From assembly GCF_037976325.1 (NCBI RefSeq), contig NZ_CP150265.1, positions 6,799,001-6,863,000 on the forward strand: a DNA stretch of 64,000 nt, read 5' to 3'. The stretch's first letter is position 1, and each line of letters begins with the position of its first letter. A program made the translations under genes and the position numbers. Under the pieces are notes generated by a model. The model was given only the letters and a program-made list of their open reading frames with translations, made no database searches and was not told where the DNA came from. This document shows, in pieces, positions 51,053 through 61,439 of this stretch. The stretch comes from Paenibacillus sp. FSL K6-3182 (GTDB taxonomy: Bacteria; Bacillota; Bacilli; Paenibacillales; Paenibacillaceae).

Positions 51053-51390
51053 CTAAACTCCTCCAAACCTTCCATTCGATCGACTGATCGCCTTGCTCTA
51101 TTTTATATATATAATGTCCGCATCCATACACCCTAGAAAAATCGTAATGCACATGGGCTGAAAAAGCAAGACAATTGAGAAAGATACTTCCAATATGAGC
51201 ATCGACCCTAATTAGTCGTAATGTTCATAGTCATGAGCAGCAATGTACGTACCTCAGGTTCAGGTTTCTTTGCTGTTTGCTCCAAAAAATACTAACCGTT
51301 CTAATAATTATATAGGTTTGACGTTCAGTCAGCAATCGACCTGAGGCTAGTTGTTTTTTCGACTTTCGGCTAGGAACGCTAAAATAAAGC

Positions 51391-51426
51391 AAAAAAGGTC
51401 TAGGAAACGTAATGTTCCCAGACCTT
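51391..51426 (-). terminator. htrA terminator
   Basis: AAGGTC-xx-GGAAC pairs with GTTTCC-x-AGACCTT, then TTTTTT read leftward. The gap 51053-51390 between sigW and this terminator is A/T-rich, with no gene seen. Confidence 0.85.
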
Positions 51427-51450
51427 CAATGTTCATGCGCTTTATATATT

Positions 51451-52599
51451 TTAAAGTGTATTGGTCTTCAATTGCTCGAGCACCTTCGTAATCGTCGTCG
51501 TAGGAATCGCAAAACCAATGCCTTGCGCCTCAGCGTTCACAGCCGTATTTATACCGATAACCTCTCCCTTCTCGTTCAGAAGCGGTCCTCCAGAGTTCCC
51601 TGGATTAATAGAGGCATCCGTTTGCAGCAAATGCTCGTAATTATGATTCCCTTGCTCATCTGCAATCGTAATTGGACGCTCTTTCGCGCTTAACACACCC
51701 ATAGTCAACGTTTGATCGAAGCCATATGGATTGCCGATCGCCATCACCCAGTCACCGATTCGCGTCTGGTCAGAGCTTCCCAGTTTAAGAGACGGGAATG
51801 CTTTGCCGTTTGGCTCTTCCACCTTAAGCACAGCCAAGTCTAGATCATAGCTCGAACCAAGCACCTTTGCTGTTAGAGGCTCGTCATAGCCTTGAACGGT
51901 TACTTTAACCTCCTTCGCATCAGCAATTACATGCTCGTTAGTCAGAATATAACCGTCCGATTCGAAGAAAAAGCCTGTGCCCGAGCCTACCAGCTCAAGA
52001 TTTGAACTGCTTGGCTGTTGTTCTTGCGATTCTTGCTGCTGTCCGCTGCTACCCGACCCGCCATTTCCAAAAAACTGTTGAAAGCGTGGATCGTCGAACA
52101 TGGAGTTCGAACGAGCTGGCTCCCCATAATTTTCGATCTTCACAACCGCTGGGCTCGCAGCTTTATAGACGGAAGCGATATCTTCGCTTGAGCTCAGCGA
52201 TGCTGTAGACAAGCCAGCATCCTGCTGTCCTGAATTGCTAACAACGCTTGAGCCCGAGTTTTGAACGGTTTGTTCCCCTCCGCTGAACAGATTGTTTTTA
52301 TCTGCCATGTAGGAGAAACCGCCAATGACGAGAGCGCCAATCAAGAACGATGCAAGCAGTGTTTTTGCTGAGTTGCCGCCCGCACGCTTTGAACGTTTTT
52401 TACCGCCAGGCGCTGACCCGCTTCCGCTCCCATCTTGTCCCAGCCCAAGCTCCCTCTCATATGAAGCTCTAAGCTCATTTGTTGATTTGTTGGATTCATA
52501 AATATAAGTAGTGACAGGAGTCCGGTTCGTTTCATTCGATGTATGGTTCGACGTGTAAGTATCACCGCTCGTTTCTGAGCGTTTGTTTTCCTCGTTCAT
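51451..52599 (-). CDS. HtrA/DegP-like serine protease without a PDZ domain
   Basis: A 382-residue membrane protease. The cytoplasmic N-terminus (about 1-85) is followed by a transmembrane helix (about 86-103), a Ser/Gln/Gly-rich linker, and a trypsin-like domain with catalytic His in TNEHVIAD, Asp in YDLDLAVLK and Ser in NPGNSGGPL. It ends soon after GFAIPTTTITKVLEQL, where HtrA proteins normally continue into a PDZ domain. An intrinsic terminator follows at once, so the short form is probably genuine. The ATG at 52599 has GAGAGG nine bases upstream. It degrades misfolded secreted proteins in family members. Confidence 0.9.
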   Translation of the reverse strand: MNEENKRSETSGDTYTSNHTSNETNRTPVTTYIYESNKSTNELRASYERELGLGQDGSGSGSAPGGKKRSKRAGGNSAKTLLASFLIGALVIGGFSYMADKNNLFSGGEQTVQNSGSSVVSNSGQQDAGLSTASLSSSEDIASVYKAASPAVVKIENYGEPARSNSMFDDPRFQQFFGNGGSGSSGQQQESQEQQPSSSNLELVGSGTGFFFESDGYILTNEHVIADAKEVKVTVQGYDEPLTAKVLGSSYDLDLAVLKVEEPNGKAFPSLKLGSSDQTRIGDWVMAIGNPYGFDQTLTMGVLSAKERPITIADEQGNHNYEHLLQTDASINPGNSGGPLLNEKGEVIGINTAVNAEAQGIGFAIPTTTITKVLEQLKTNTL

Positions 52600-52766
52600 C
52601 TCTATCATCCTCTCAATAGTAGGTGTCTGTTTCCTATGTACCTATCATGCAGGATGTACCTTAAACAAAACTTAAGTGGACTATAAAAGAACATAAGAAA
52701 AATAGAGTTCTGTTACAGTTTGTTTTTCTAGCTTCTCACAACAATGCCTCCCAGCTGCTTTCAACG

Positions 52767-52805
52767 AAAAAAAAGCCAACCACAGTAAATCCCATGGTTG
52801 GCTTT
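52767..52805 (-). terminator. ppc terminator
   Basis: AAAGCCAACC and GGTTGGCTTT form a ten-base-pair stem followed by TTTTTTTT read leftward, downstream of the ppc stop codon. Confidence 0.88.
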
Positions 52806-52845
52806 GTAGCTATTCTATATTCGCCTAAGCGATTAGTTTGAGCAG

Positions 52846-55650
52846 TTAGCCCGTATTCCGAAGGCCTGCGGCAATGCCATTGATCGTCAGAAGCACTTCG
52901 CGAAGCAGCTCTGGATCATCTTCTTCGTTATCACGCAGTGCACGAAGCTCGGTTAGCAGCTGCACTTGCATGTAGCTAAGCGGATCGACGTACGGATTAC
53001 GCAGACGAATCGACTCTTGAATAACAGGAACATTATCCAAAATTTCCGTTTGGCCTGTGATGCTAAGAATAAGCTCAGATGTAAGCTTGTATTCTTCTTC
53101 AATTTGCTCAAAAATACGATCGCGGATCGTTTTGTCCTTAATCATATCTGCATATTCCTTCGCAATAAGCAAATCTGCTTTAGCAAGAGCCATTTGAAGA
53201 TTGTCAATTAGCGAGCGGAAGAACGGGAACTTCTCGTACATCGTACGAAGCGTGTTCAGCTTTTCCTCGTCGTCGCCAGTATACTGCTTCATTGCAGTAC
53301 CAGCGGCGTACCATGCCGGCAGCAAGTAGCGGCTTTGTGTCCATGCGAACACCCAAGGGATGGCGCGCAAGTCCTCGAAACGATCACTGTTTTTCCGTTT
53401 GGATGGACGTGAACCGATGTTCAGCTCGCCAACCTCAGGAAGCGGTGTCGACTCCTTGAAGTACGTCAAGAAATCTGGATCGCGGAAAATAAGATCCTGA
53501 TACTTCTCCAGTGCCGTCTCGGAAATCGAACGTGCAATTTCTTCCCACTCTGCTTCTGCTTGCGGTGCTTGTTCTGGGTATTTCGCCAGACGAGCAGCCG
53601 TAATCAGCGCCCAAGTTGCTTGCTCCAAGCTGCGGTATGCAATACCTTGCATCGAATAACGCGAGGATAGAACCTCACCTTGCTCGGTAATTTTGATGCC
53701 GCCGCCAACCGTATGCGGCGGTTGTGCAAGAATACTGCGGTTAAGCGGCATGCCGCCGCGGCCAAGCGCTCCGCCACGGCCGTGGAAGAACTTCAGCTTA
53801 ACGTCGTACTCTTTGCCGGCTGCTGTAATTTCATTAAGTGCTACGCGCAGCTCCCAGTTCGCTGTAACAACTCCGCCGTCTTTGTTGCTATCGGAATAAC
53901 CAAGCATAATTTCATGCAGGTTGCCGCGAGCTTCCACCGCTTGACGGTAGATCTGCATTTCGAATAGCTGCTTCATAATAGCTGGTGCTGCATGCAGGTC
54001 ATCAATCGTTTCAAATAGCGGTACCGATTGCAGTGTACAACGAATCGTGCCGTCCGCTTCCTTACGGAACAGGCCAACTTCCTTCGCAAACACCATAACC
54101 TCAAGCATGTCGCTTGCCGCTTCCGTCATACTAATCAGATAACTTGAAATACAATTGACGCCAAACTCTTGCTGCGCCCGATAAATCGTATGGTATACGT
54201 TCAAGCATTCACGCGTGGACTCCGTGTAATCTAGATGCCCCGAAGTAAGCGGGCGCGGATCATTCAGGAGACGGTGAAGCAGGTCTGTTTTTTCTTCTTC
54301 TGGAAGTGCCGCATAATCTGCTGCTACATTCATTTTCGCTAAAATTTCAGACATCGCATTTTCATGCTCTTGGCTATGCTGACGAACATCAAGCGCCATA
54401 AGGTGGAAACCAAACAGCTCCACTTGACGTACTAACTTAGCAAGTGCTGTATCTGCTACATAATCAGCGTAGTGATGACGCAAGCTGCGATCGATAACGA
54501 GCAAGTCCTCGCGAAGCTCTTCAGGGTGGTTGTAACGCATTTGCGAACCCTTAAGCGACTCATCGCGTGTATTAGCCAGCTTCTCTAGCATAAAGCCAAG
54601 CTTAATACGGTAAGGCTCCTTCGTATTTCTCCAAAGATCGACGCACTTAAGCTCAACATGCTCGCGATCCGATCGAATCGAATCGATAAGCTCAGCCGAT
54701 ACCTCGACAAGGTTTGTGCTGAAGCTGAGAAGGTCCATAAGCTCGCCTAGTTTTTCTTCGTACTTGCGAATAGCCAGCTGACGGTGCAGCGTTAGCGTTT
54801 CCCAAGTTACCTGAGCTTTCACAGATGGGTTACCATCGCGATCGCCGCCGATCCAAGAACCGAAGCGCAAGTAATCCGGCACATGCCATTTCTCATCTGG
54901 ATAGTACTTGCTTAGGCAGCGTTCAAGCTCTTCATAAACATTTGGAAGCACCTCGAACAATGTCTCATCAAAATAGTACAAGCCGTTACGAACTTCATCG
55001 ATAACGGTTGGTTTGCGGTCACGAAGCTCGTCTGTTTGCCACAAAATAAGAACCTCATTCATGAGCTTCTCACGCAGCTTCTCGCGCTCGCGATAGGTTA
55101 GTGTTGGGTTATCAAGCTCCATCACATCTACAGCAATCCGTTTATGAATATCAAGCACCGCGCGGCGAGTTGCCTCGGTCGGGTGTGCAGTCATTACTAG
55201 TTCCAGCGAAATATTGCTCAAAATATCTCTAACTTCCTCGATTGCAATGTCGCGTTCCTTCAGATCTTGAACCGCGCTCTCAATGGAGCCGCGTTGGACC
55301 GCTTCGCCAGCAGAAACCTCGTAATCACGTTTCCGTCTAATCCGATGATTTTGCTCTGCAATGTTGACAAGCTGAAAATAAATAGCAAACGCTCTAATCA
55401 CTTGATGACGTATTTCCGGGTTAAGCGATGATACATTTTCTTTAAATTGATCAAATAATTCCGGTACAAATTCAGCGCGAAGAGATTTACTTTGTTCACG
55501 AATCCGTTCTACGATTTCAAGCAGCTCGCGGCCGCCTTGATGAACAAGAACTTCACCGAGAATGTTGCCTAGAAACCGGACATCGCGTCGCAGCAAATTG
55601 TTAGCCTGCTGCCGATTTGTGGTCAAAGTAGATGCAGATTGATCCGACAT
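52846..55650 (-). CDS. ppc: Phosphoenolpyruvate carboxylase
   Basis: A 934-residue protein of normal length. MTAHPTEATRR contains the catalytic His, FHGRGGALGRGG is the glycine-rich active-site loop, and GYSDSNKDGG and RSQHP-type regions are conserved. The C-terminal helix ends GIAAGLRNTG. It carboxylates PEP with bicarbonate to oxaloacetate, refilling the TCA cycle. AGGAGGAAC precedes the ATG. It is monocistronic with a strong terminator. Confidence 0.98.
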   Translation of the reverse strand: MSDQSASTLTTNRQQANNLLRRDVRFLGNILGEVLVHQGGRELLEIVERIREQSKSLRAEFVPELFDQFKENVSSLNPEIRHQVIRAFAIYFQLVNIAEQNHRIRRKRDYEVSAGEAVQRGSIESAVQDLKERDIAIEEVRDILSNISLELVMTAHPTEATRRAVLDIHKRIAVDVMELDNPTLTYREREKLREKLMNEVLILWQTDELRDRKPTVIDEVRNGLYYFDETLFEVLPNVYEELERCLSKYYPDEKWHVPDYLRFGSWIGGDRDGNPSVKAQVTWETLTLHRQLAIRKYEEKLGELMDLLSFSTNLVEVSAELIDSIRSDREHVELKCVDLWRNTKEPYRIKLGFMLEKLANTRDESLKGSQMRYNHPEELREDLLVIDRSLRHHYADYVADTALAKLVRQVELFGFHLMALDVRQHSQEHENAMSEILAKMNVAADYAALPEEEKTDLLHRLLNDPRPLTSGHLDYTESTRECLNVYHTIYRAQQEFGVNCISSYLISMTEAASDMLEVMVFAKEVGLFRKEADGTIRCTLQSVPLFETIDDLHAAPAIMKQLFEMQIYRQAVEARGNLHEIMLGYSDSNKDGGVVTANWELRVALNEITAAGKEYDVKLKFFHGRGGALGRGGMPLNRSILAQPPHTVGGGIKITEQGEVLSSRYSMQGIAYRSLEQATWALITAARLAKYPEQAPQAEAEWEEIARSISETALEKYQDLIFRDPDFLTYFKESTPLPEVGELNIGSRPSKRKNSDRFEDLRAIPWVFAWTQSRYLLPAWYAAGTAMKQYTGDDEEKLNTLRTMYEKFPFFRSLIDNLQMALAKADLLIAKEYADMIKDKTIRDRIFEQIEEEYKLTSELILSITGQTEILDNVPVIQESIRLRNPYVDPLSYMQVQLLTELRALRDNEEDDPELLREVLLTINGIAAGLRNTG

Positions 55651-55671
55651 ACTGTTCCTCCTAAATTTTTG

Positions 55672-55744
55672 CGAAGCAACGATCGCTCCGTAAGCATTTA
55701 CTTGTTTTCCGAAGCAGCAATCGCTTCGAAAGCTTGCTTGTACA
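55672..55744. repeat. Two-copy 38-bp repeat upstream of ppc
   Basis: Two diverged copies, at 55672-55707 and 55710-55744, share CGAAGCARCRATCGCTYCG and a CTTGT tail. They lie in the ppc leader. The remaining 55745-55980 shows no gene. Confidence 0.6.
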
Positions 55745-55980
55745 ACATGAACGTTTTTTTGACTTCTACCATCATACTACAAAAACCTACAGGGTTGAAG
55801 CCCTGAAGCCAATCCTAACAAAAACAGATTCACGCAAGCGGAGTATAAAACCCGCTCCTTTTTACTGCTTATGTTTCCGGTAAATATTAACTGCGCAATA
55901 CAACCCGCTTCGATTAAGTTAACAATGCTTATTAACTTAGCGAAAATGCTGGTTTCATCCCATAAATTAGACCTCTTATG

Positions 55981-56022
55981 AAAAAGACCGCAGCACCTCT
56001 AACTGAAGGGCGCTGCGGTCTT
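55981..56022 (-). terminator. Terminator of the 1770-residue SLH protein gene
   Basis: AAGACCGCAGC pairs with GCTGCGGTCTT, followed by TTTT read leftward. Confidence 0.88.
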
Positions 56023-56034
56023 GTTCAAGTCGAA

Positions 56035-59000
56035 TTATGCCATTAATTGAATTAATTTCGCTAACATTTTTGCTGCTTCCTCACGGGTAGTCAAATCCTT
56101 CGGTGCAAAATAGCTGCCTGCCTTATTTGCATAAATCTTGCCGTTAATGATTCCCGCCTGCTGCACTGCAGCTGCTGCTTCCTTCGCAAACGCACCAATA
56201 GATGATGCATCTTCAAACGCTATAGCATTTGTTTGCACAGGCAAATCAAAATTCATGACATCAACGAACCTTGCAATCATAGCAACCATTTGCTCACGGC
56301 TAATATTGGCTTTAGGATTGAAGCTGCCATCTCCAGCGCCTCCGACAATTCCTTTTTCAGCCGCCCATGCTACCGCCCCTGCAAAGTAATCGGATGACTT
56401 CACGTCCGTAAAGCTTGATGACGTGTAATCGTCCAGTTGAGTGCCGGCAATTCTTGCAAGGATGAGTGTGAAATCAGCCCTTGACATGTTAGCCTTTGGA
56501 GCAAACTTTTGATTGCCCAAGCCGCCGATTATATCTCTGGAAGATAAGTAAAGGATAGAATCCTTCGCAAAGCTTGATGCAGTGTCCAAAAATGCCACAT
56601 AATTGTAGCCAACTCCGTAAGTAGAGAAATGGCTTACCGTAAACTGCAATTGACCTGTCGACTTATCGTACACGCTGTTAGGTACAATGCTAAGTTTGCC
56701 ATCATTTGCAATATAGTAGATGACTACTGCTTGGCTGTCTTCGTTTGCTTGAAGCGAATAAGGAATGCTAACCCGTGCTGTACCACCCTTCAGATCGGTA
56801 ATCGCTGTTTTTCCGCCAATCACATCAAATTCATACACAGGATGGCTGCCGATCGTTTCCTTAATCTCACTAGACAGCTTAGATACATCCGCTTTGTTGA
56901 CCGCTATGGAAAGCTCGCCATTTCCTGTCGCTGCTGCTAGTGTTCCAATAGCCTTAGCATCAAAGGATACGATTCCGAGCCCTGCATTAACATCCAGCGA
57001 CTTCAATCCCTTAGCTGCAAGCTTAGCGATAGCTTTTTCCTCAAACTTGATAGCCGTTGACTTGGTGTCTGTGTTAGCCGCCATTTTAAACTCAATGGAT
57101 GCCGGCTTGCCGTTTGATGCTTTATCTAATGCAGCTATTGCTGCATCCAATTGATTTACCGTTACCGTTGCCGTTGTCTTACCGCTGTTATCCGTTTCAG
57201 CTTTAAGCGTGCTTACTGCTTTTACGGTCTCGCCATTTACGATCGTCACTCCAGCATCTTCAGGTTTTGTAGAAGGTGCAGGCGTCGGCGATGGATTCGG
57301 TGTTGGCGATGGAGTTACGATATCACCTGAAGTAACCGTCACACTCGTCTCAGCGAGACCATATCCGTCAGCACTCGCTGCTGAAATGACCGCTGTTCCC
57401 GCTTTTAACGCTGTGACATATCCATTTGAATCTACGGTTGCCACAGCTGGATTAGAAGAAGTCCATATTGCAGCAGCTGAGCTTCCGCCTACAGGCTCGA
57501 CGGTTGCAACCAGCTTAGATGCAGCATCTCCAACTTTTAAGGAAAGGGAAGCTTTATCCATCGTTACTTTCGTTACATTCAGCTGATATACGCCTACCTT
57601 GCCGCCTACCTCGTAAGCAACCAAGAGTAAAGGCATTCCAGTTGGGCTAATGTTAGCCGGAATAAACTCCAAGCCTTCCGGGCCAGTATCTGTATCTAAG
57701 TTGTCCTTGCCTTGACTGTCTTTGAACACGCGAGTATTTGTATAATTAGCGAATGTCGCATGTGCAGGATCTGTTACATCATAGGTCATGAAACCACCGA
57801 TGCGCTCAAGACCAACGAATGCCAAAACCTTATTGCCAACCTTCCCCGTTTTAATATCTTCCGGTTCTGGTCCCTTCTTGCCGCTTCGATCGTCAATGGC
57901 TGTCTTACTGTTGCTTGTGTTAAAGAATGCTGGCAAGCGACTGCCCGTTATCGTTTCAAAATCGTTGCCGCTGTCATAGACCTGCTCCATCGAGTTCGCA
58001 TTCCAGATAGAGAAAGAACGTCCGCCATACATGTAAATGCCGTCATTGCCCATATCGCTTGCGACTTCAATACCATCATAAGCAGTCTTGCCATTTAGGA
58101 AAATCGCAGCCGCTGAAGTCGGATCAAGCTTACCTTTTAATGCACCTATCGTGCTGCCGTTTGTACGGTTCGGCCATTCCGTTACATCGCCTTCATTAGC
58201 TGTAAAAAGGTAAGTTTGACCGTTAATTGTATGAGATGCGATGCCGTCAGGCATGTACATCCCTTTAAACGGTACATTTTCCAGCTTAATCGCACCGTCT
58301 TTTAGAACGTCGAGAGAATTGCGCGGATCATTATAATCCTTTAATCCAAGTGCTTTTACAGACGTCACTTTGTTCGTTTCGATATCAATAATCGCAATTG
58401 CATTATTCTCTTGCAATGACACATAGGCTGTCTTGTTATCATCCGAAAGAGTGATATACTCAGGCTCCAGATCAGACACAGCGTCTGCTTTTGTTCCGCT
58501 CGATTTAATTTTCCCATCTGCCGGATCTACTTTGCCGCGAATATGAACACCATCCTCGATAACGGACGGATCATCGAAGAGTACATGGGTAACTTTGTTG
58601 CTTACTGTATTGACAATCGTTACGCTTCCTTTAGGATCATCTGCACCATTGCGCGGCTCCGCCTCATTCGCAGTAAGGATATACTTTCCATCAGCTGTTG
58701 ACTTAATCATATCCGGTTGTACACCAGCAGCATAGGCTGAGATTAAATTACCATCATAATCGAGTACGATGATTTTACCTGGCTTGAGTGGATCCGCCTC
58801 TTGTACCGCTACAGAAACACGCTTAGTTGTCGTATTAATATCTACACTAGTTAAATCACCGTATACAAAACCTTCAACCTCGGCCATCGGCTTAACAAGT
58901 ATCGTTTTTTCTTTACTTAGCGTTCCGTTCCCGCTTCCCAAGCTGACAATATCTAGGCTTGGCGGATCACCGGAGCCGTTAACCAAATAAAATTTGCCAT

Positions 59001-61347
59001 TGTCTTTGTTGAATTTCACGATCTCGGCAACGCCGCCTTCTTTATTGAATTGGCCTACTGAATATTGTCCGATTTTTGAAATATTGAACGTATCTTTAAT
59101 CTCAGCGGACGCTGGCTTTATGAGCATATCTGCAGCTGCGCTCGCTACAGCCAATCTAACTTCGCTGCCAAAAACTCCAATGGTTCCCGTAGCTTGTGCA
59201 TTGTCCCCAACTTCAACCTTCGGAAACGCTCCATTCACATAAAGCAGCATATTGTTATCAAGCTTAATCGTATTAGCCGTTTTGTCCACGGCAGTTACAT
59301 TGCCTGTAGTTGTCACTCTCCTGCCGTACATATCAGCTGTTACTGAATTAAGCTTATCTACGTTAAGCATAGACTTATCGAACGTATCTTCTGCCACTAA
59401 GCTAAAAATTTTATTGTTCAGCCTTGTTACCTGTAAGTTGCCTTTTACCCGCACTTCGCCGTCATGAAGACCAGCCGTCCCAGAAACGCGTACCTCTGCG
59501 CCTATCGGGATGGACGGGTCCATGCCTTCAACAGCAATTGCGCCCGTGAACGATTGTACATAACGCACTGCGTTTGCTTGGCTGTTATCCGATTTAACGG
59601 ACGGAGTTGTAACCAAACCTTCGACCGTTACCGCTTTGTCTGCTGTATTCTTCTGGAGTGAGCCGATAAGCTTCACAAAATCAGGAATGACATCAACGGT
59701 TCCTTCTGTTTTTCCACCTCGCGTTGGAGACGGATCCACTACTGCAAAATCAGCAGCATTGTTGTTGGAATCTTGGAAGTTAATGCGGCGCACGCCTTTA
59801 ACAGCCGCTGGCAGTGAAGCTCCATTCCCTACGGATGTGCCTTCGTGCAGTGAAGTCTGAACCGCACCGAAGCCTACCGCATCAACAACTGTCGAAGTGG
59901 CGTACACTCCTTGGAACAATTCCACCGTGCCATCCACATCAGACATGCCGATGGATTGCTCTTTCGTGCTTGCATATGCATCAGCCAGGTAAGGATCCCC
60001 GTAATTTTTGTCGCTCGTATTGCCCCATGTTGCTTCAAGGCGAACAAGGTAATAATCTTGAGGAGCAATGACCGCGCCTTCTTCAAAATCATAGCCTTGT
60101 ACCGTTGTAGCACCTTTATTGCTGTATCTTAAATGATATCCTGCAAGTGATATTGGCGAAGCAGTAGGATTGTAGAGCTCTACAAAATCGTACAGGTACG
60201 GAGATGCTGCTGGCGGAGTATCTTTATTAATTTTCCCGCCGCCGCCATATACTTCGTTAATTAGAACATGAGTTGCTGGCGCTATACTGGATTGAATGGT
60301 AAACGCAAACGACTTAACTATGCTAACTGGCGTCCCTGCCGTGCTGTCAGTCGCTGTAATCGTCACATTAGTATTTGCTACAGCCTTGGTCGGTGTCCCC
60401 GTTAAAGCACCATTTGGCGCAAGGCTAAGTCCTTCTGGCAAGCCAGTTGCAGTAAAGGTATATGGCGTGTTTCCACCAGTAGCCTGAATAACTGCGGAAT
60501 ATGGAGATCCAACAAAGCCATCAGCAAGAGACACTGTAGTAATGGCTAGCGGCTGGACAATACCCGGCCCCCATGCGCCGTCAGCACCGCTGCGAGGTAT
60601 TGCTGCTAGTAATGCATCGCCGGTAGCTAACTCATAATCGACTTGTTTGAAATCCGCTTTATTATTGTCTGTATCTAAGAAGTTGCTGCGGCGAATGGAC
60701 TTTTTCTTCGATGTGCCTTCTGCTGAGCCCGTAGGGAATGCAGTCTCATATCCGTCGATATTACTATCCTTATCATTGCTTCCTGTACCGACCATATCTA
60801 CATAGCCGTCTGGCTTAGTGTCAAAAGGATTAGGATCAGTCAGTAAAGTTTGATTGCTCATTAGAGCAACCTTCATCCCTTTGTTATTAAACAATCGCTC
60901 CCAAGTGAGATCGCCTTTTGCATAGAGATCTACCTTTGGTTTTTCAGCACCTGTAGAAGCTCCTGTTATAAGAAAAGAAGAATGCGCTTTAATCGTTCCG
61001 GTCAAATTAAGCTTTTCCCAAGCCTTAGTAGCACCTGTCGTTACACCTGGGAGCTGTTCCGCATATTGCAGCGACCAACCAGCAAGATTGACATCACTAT
61101 CCGTCGGGTTATAAAGCTCAATAAAACCGTGAGATAACAGTATTTCAGTATCCTGATTCAATCCACCGCCATATACTTGATTGATAACAATGTGCGGGGT
61201 GGCTAAATTATAGGAGTTGTCTATTGCGTAAGGCGTCCCAGACAATGGCAAACCAGCAGCCATGACAGGTCCGCCTGCCAGCACCATGCTGGCCGTAATT
61301 TCCGTAGCTAATAATAATGATATTAACCTTTTACTATAGATCTTCAA
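56035..61347 (-). CDS. Choice-of-anchor I family, lamin-tail and SLH domain surface protein
   Basis: A 1770-residue secreted protein with a signal peptide (about 1-31). Lamin-tail domain 1 (about 50-240; VINQVYGGG...FIELYNPTDSDVNLAGWSLQY) is followed by a putative Ig module (GLPEGLSLAPNGALTGTP), lamin-tail domain 2 (INEVYGGGG...FVELYNPTASPISLAGY), an OB-like region (about 565-720), a choice-of-anchor-I beta-propeller-like region (about 850-1280; TANEAEPRNGADDPKGSV, ANEGDVTEW, GPEGLEFIP), BIG2 (about 1285-1355), a Pro/Ser/Thr linker (TPSPTPNPSPTPAPSTKP), a ~200-residue module and three SLH domains. The start is TTG with GGGAG upstream. Wall-anchored; the substrate is unknown. Confidence 0.85.
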   Translation of the reverse strand: MKIYSKRLISLLLATEITASMVLAGGPVMAAGLPLSGTPYAIDNSYNLATPHIVINQVYGGGLNQDTEILLSHGFIELYNPTDSDVNLAGWSLQYAEQLPGVTTGATKAWEKLNLTGTIKAHSSFLITGASTGAEKPKVDLYAKGDLTWERLFNNKGMKVALMSNQTLLTDPNPFDTKPDGYVDMVGTGSNDKDSNIDGYETAFPTGSAEGTSKKKSIRRSNFLDTDNNKADFKQVDYELATGDALLAAIPRSGADGAWGPGIVQPLAITTVSLADGFVGSPYSAVIQATGGNTPYTFTATGLPEGLSLAPNGALTGTPTKAVANTNVTITATDSTAGTPVSIVKSFAFTIQSSIAPATHVLINEVYGGGGKINKDTPPAASPYLYDFVELYNPTASPISLAGYHLRYSNKGATTVQGYDFEEGAVIAPQDYYLVRLEATWGNTSDKNYGDPYLADAYASTKEQSIGMSDVDGTVELFQGVYATSTVVDAVGFGAVQTSLHEGTSVGNGASLPAAVKGVRRINFQDSNNNAADFAVVDPSPTRGGKTEGTVDVIPDFVKLIGSLQKNTADKAVTVEGLVTTPSVKSDNSQANAVRYVQSFTGAIAVEGMDPSIPIGAEVRVSGTAGLHDGEVRVKGNLQVTRLNNKIFSLVAEDTFDKSMLNVDKLNSVTADMYGRRVTTTGNVTAVDKTANTIKLDNNMLLYVNGAFPKVEVGDNAQATGTIGVFGSEVRLAVASAAADMLIKPASAEIKDTFNISKIGQYSVGQFNKEGGVAEIVKFNKDNGKFYLVNGSGDPPSLDIVSLGSGNGTLSKEKTILVKPMAEVEGFVYGDLTSVDINTTTKRVSVAVQEADPLKPGKIIVLDYDGNLISAYAAGVQPDMIKSTADGKYILTANEAEPRNGADDPKGSVTIVNTVSNKVTHVLFDDPSVIEDGVHIRGKVDPADGKIKSSGTKADAVSDLEPEYITLSDDNKTAYVSLQENNAIAIIDIETNKVTSVKALGLKDYNDPRNSLDVLKDGAIKLENVPFKGMYMPDGIASHTINGQTYLFTANEGDVTEWPNRTNGSTIGALKGKLDPTSAAAIFLNGKTAYDGIEVASDMGNDGIYMYGGRSFSIWNANSMEQVYDSGNDFETITGSRLPAFFNTSNSKTAIDDRSGKKGPEPEDIKTGKVGNKVLAFVGLERIGGFMTYDVTDPAHATFANYTNTRVFKDSQGKDNLDTDTGPEGLEFIPANISPTGMPLLLVAYEVGGKVGVYQLNVTKVTMDKASLSLKVGDAASKLVATVEPVGGSSAAAIWTSSNPAVATVDSNGYVTALKAGTAVISAASADGYGLAETSVTVTSGDIVTPSPTPNPSPTPAPSTKPEDAGVTIVNGETVKAVSTLKAETDNSGKTTATVTVNQLDAAIAALDKASNGKPASIEFKMAANTDTKSTAIKFEEKAIAKLAAKGLKSLDVNAGLGIVSFDAKAIGTLAAATGNGELSIAVNKADVSKLSSEIKETIGSHPVYEFDVIGGKTAITDLKGGTARVSIPYSLQANEDSQAVVIYYIANDGKLSIVPNSVYDKSTGQLQFTVSHFSTYGVGYNYVAFLDTASSFAKDSILYLSSRDIIGGLGNQKFAPKANMSRADFTLILARIAGTQLDDYTSSSFTDVKSSDYFAGAVAWAAEKGIVGGAGDGSFNPKANISREQMVAMIARFVDVMNFDLPVQTNAIAFEDASSIGAFAKEAAAAVQQAGIINGKIYANKAGSYFAPKDLTTREEAAKMLAKLIQLMA

Positions 61348-61439
61348 GTTTCACTCACTCCCATATCTATTATGTTAACTAGAATTGTAGAGAGTATTTA
61401 TTTCATAATGATTAATGTTCCATGAAGCTTTTGTAAAGC

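Noticed and set aside
51053..51300. Sigma-W autoregulatory promoter upstream of sigW
   Set aside because: GAAAC and CGTA occur in the right order, but only 14 bases lie between them instead of about 16, and the flanking bases fit poorly.
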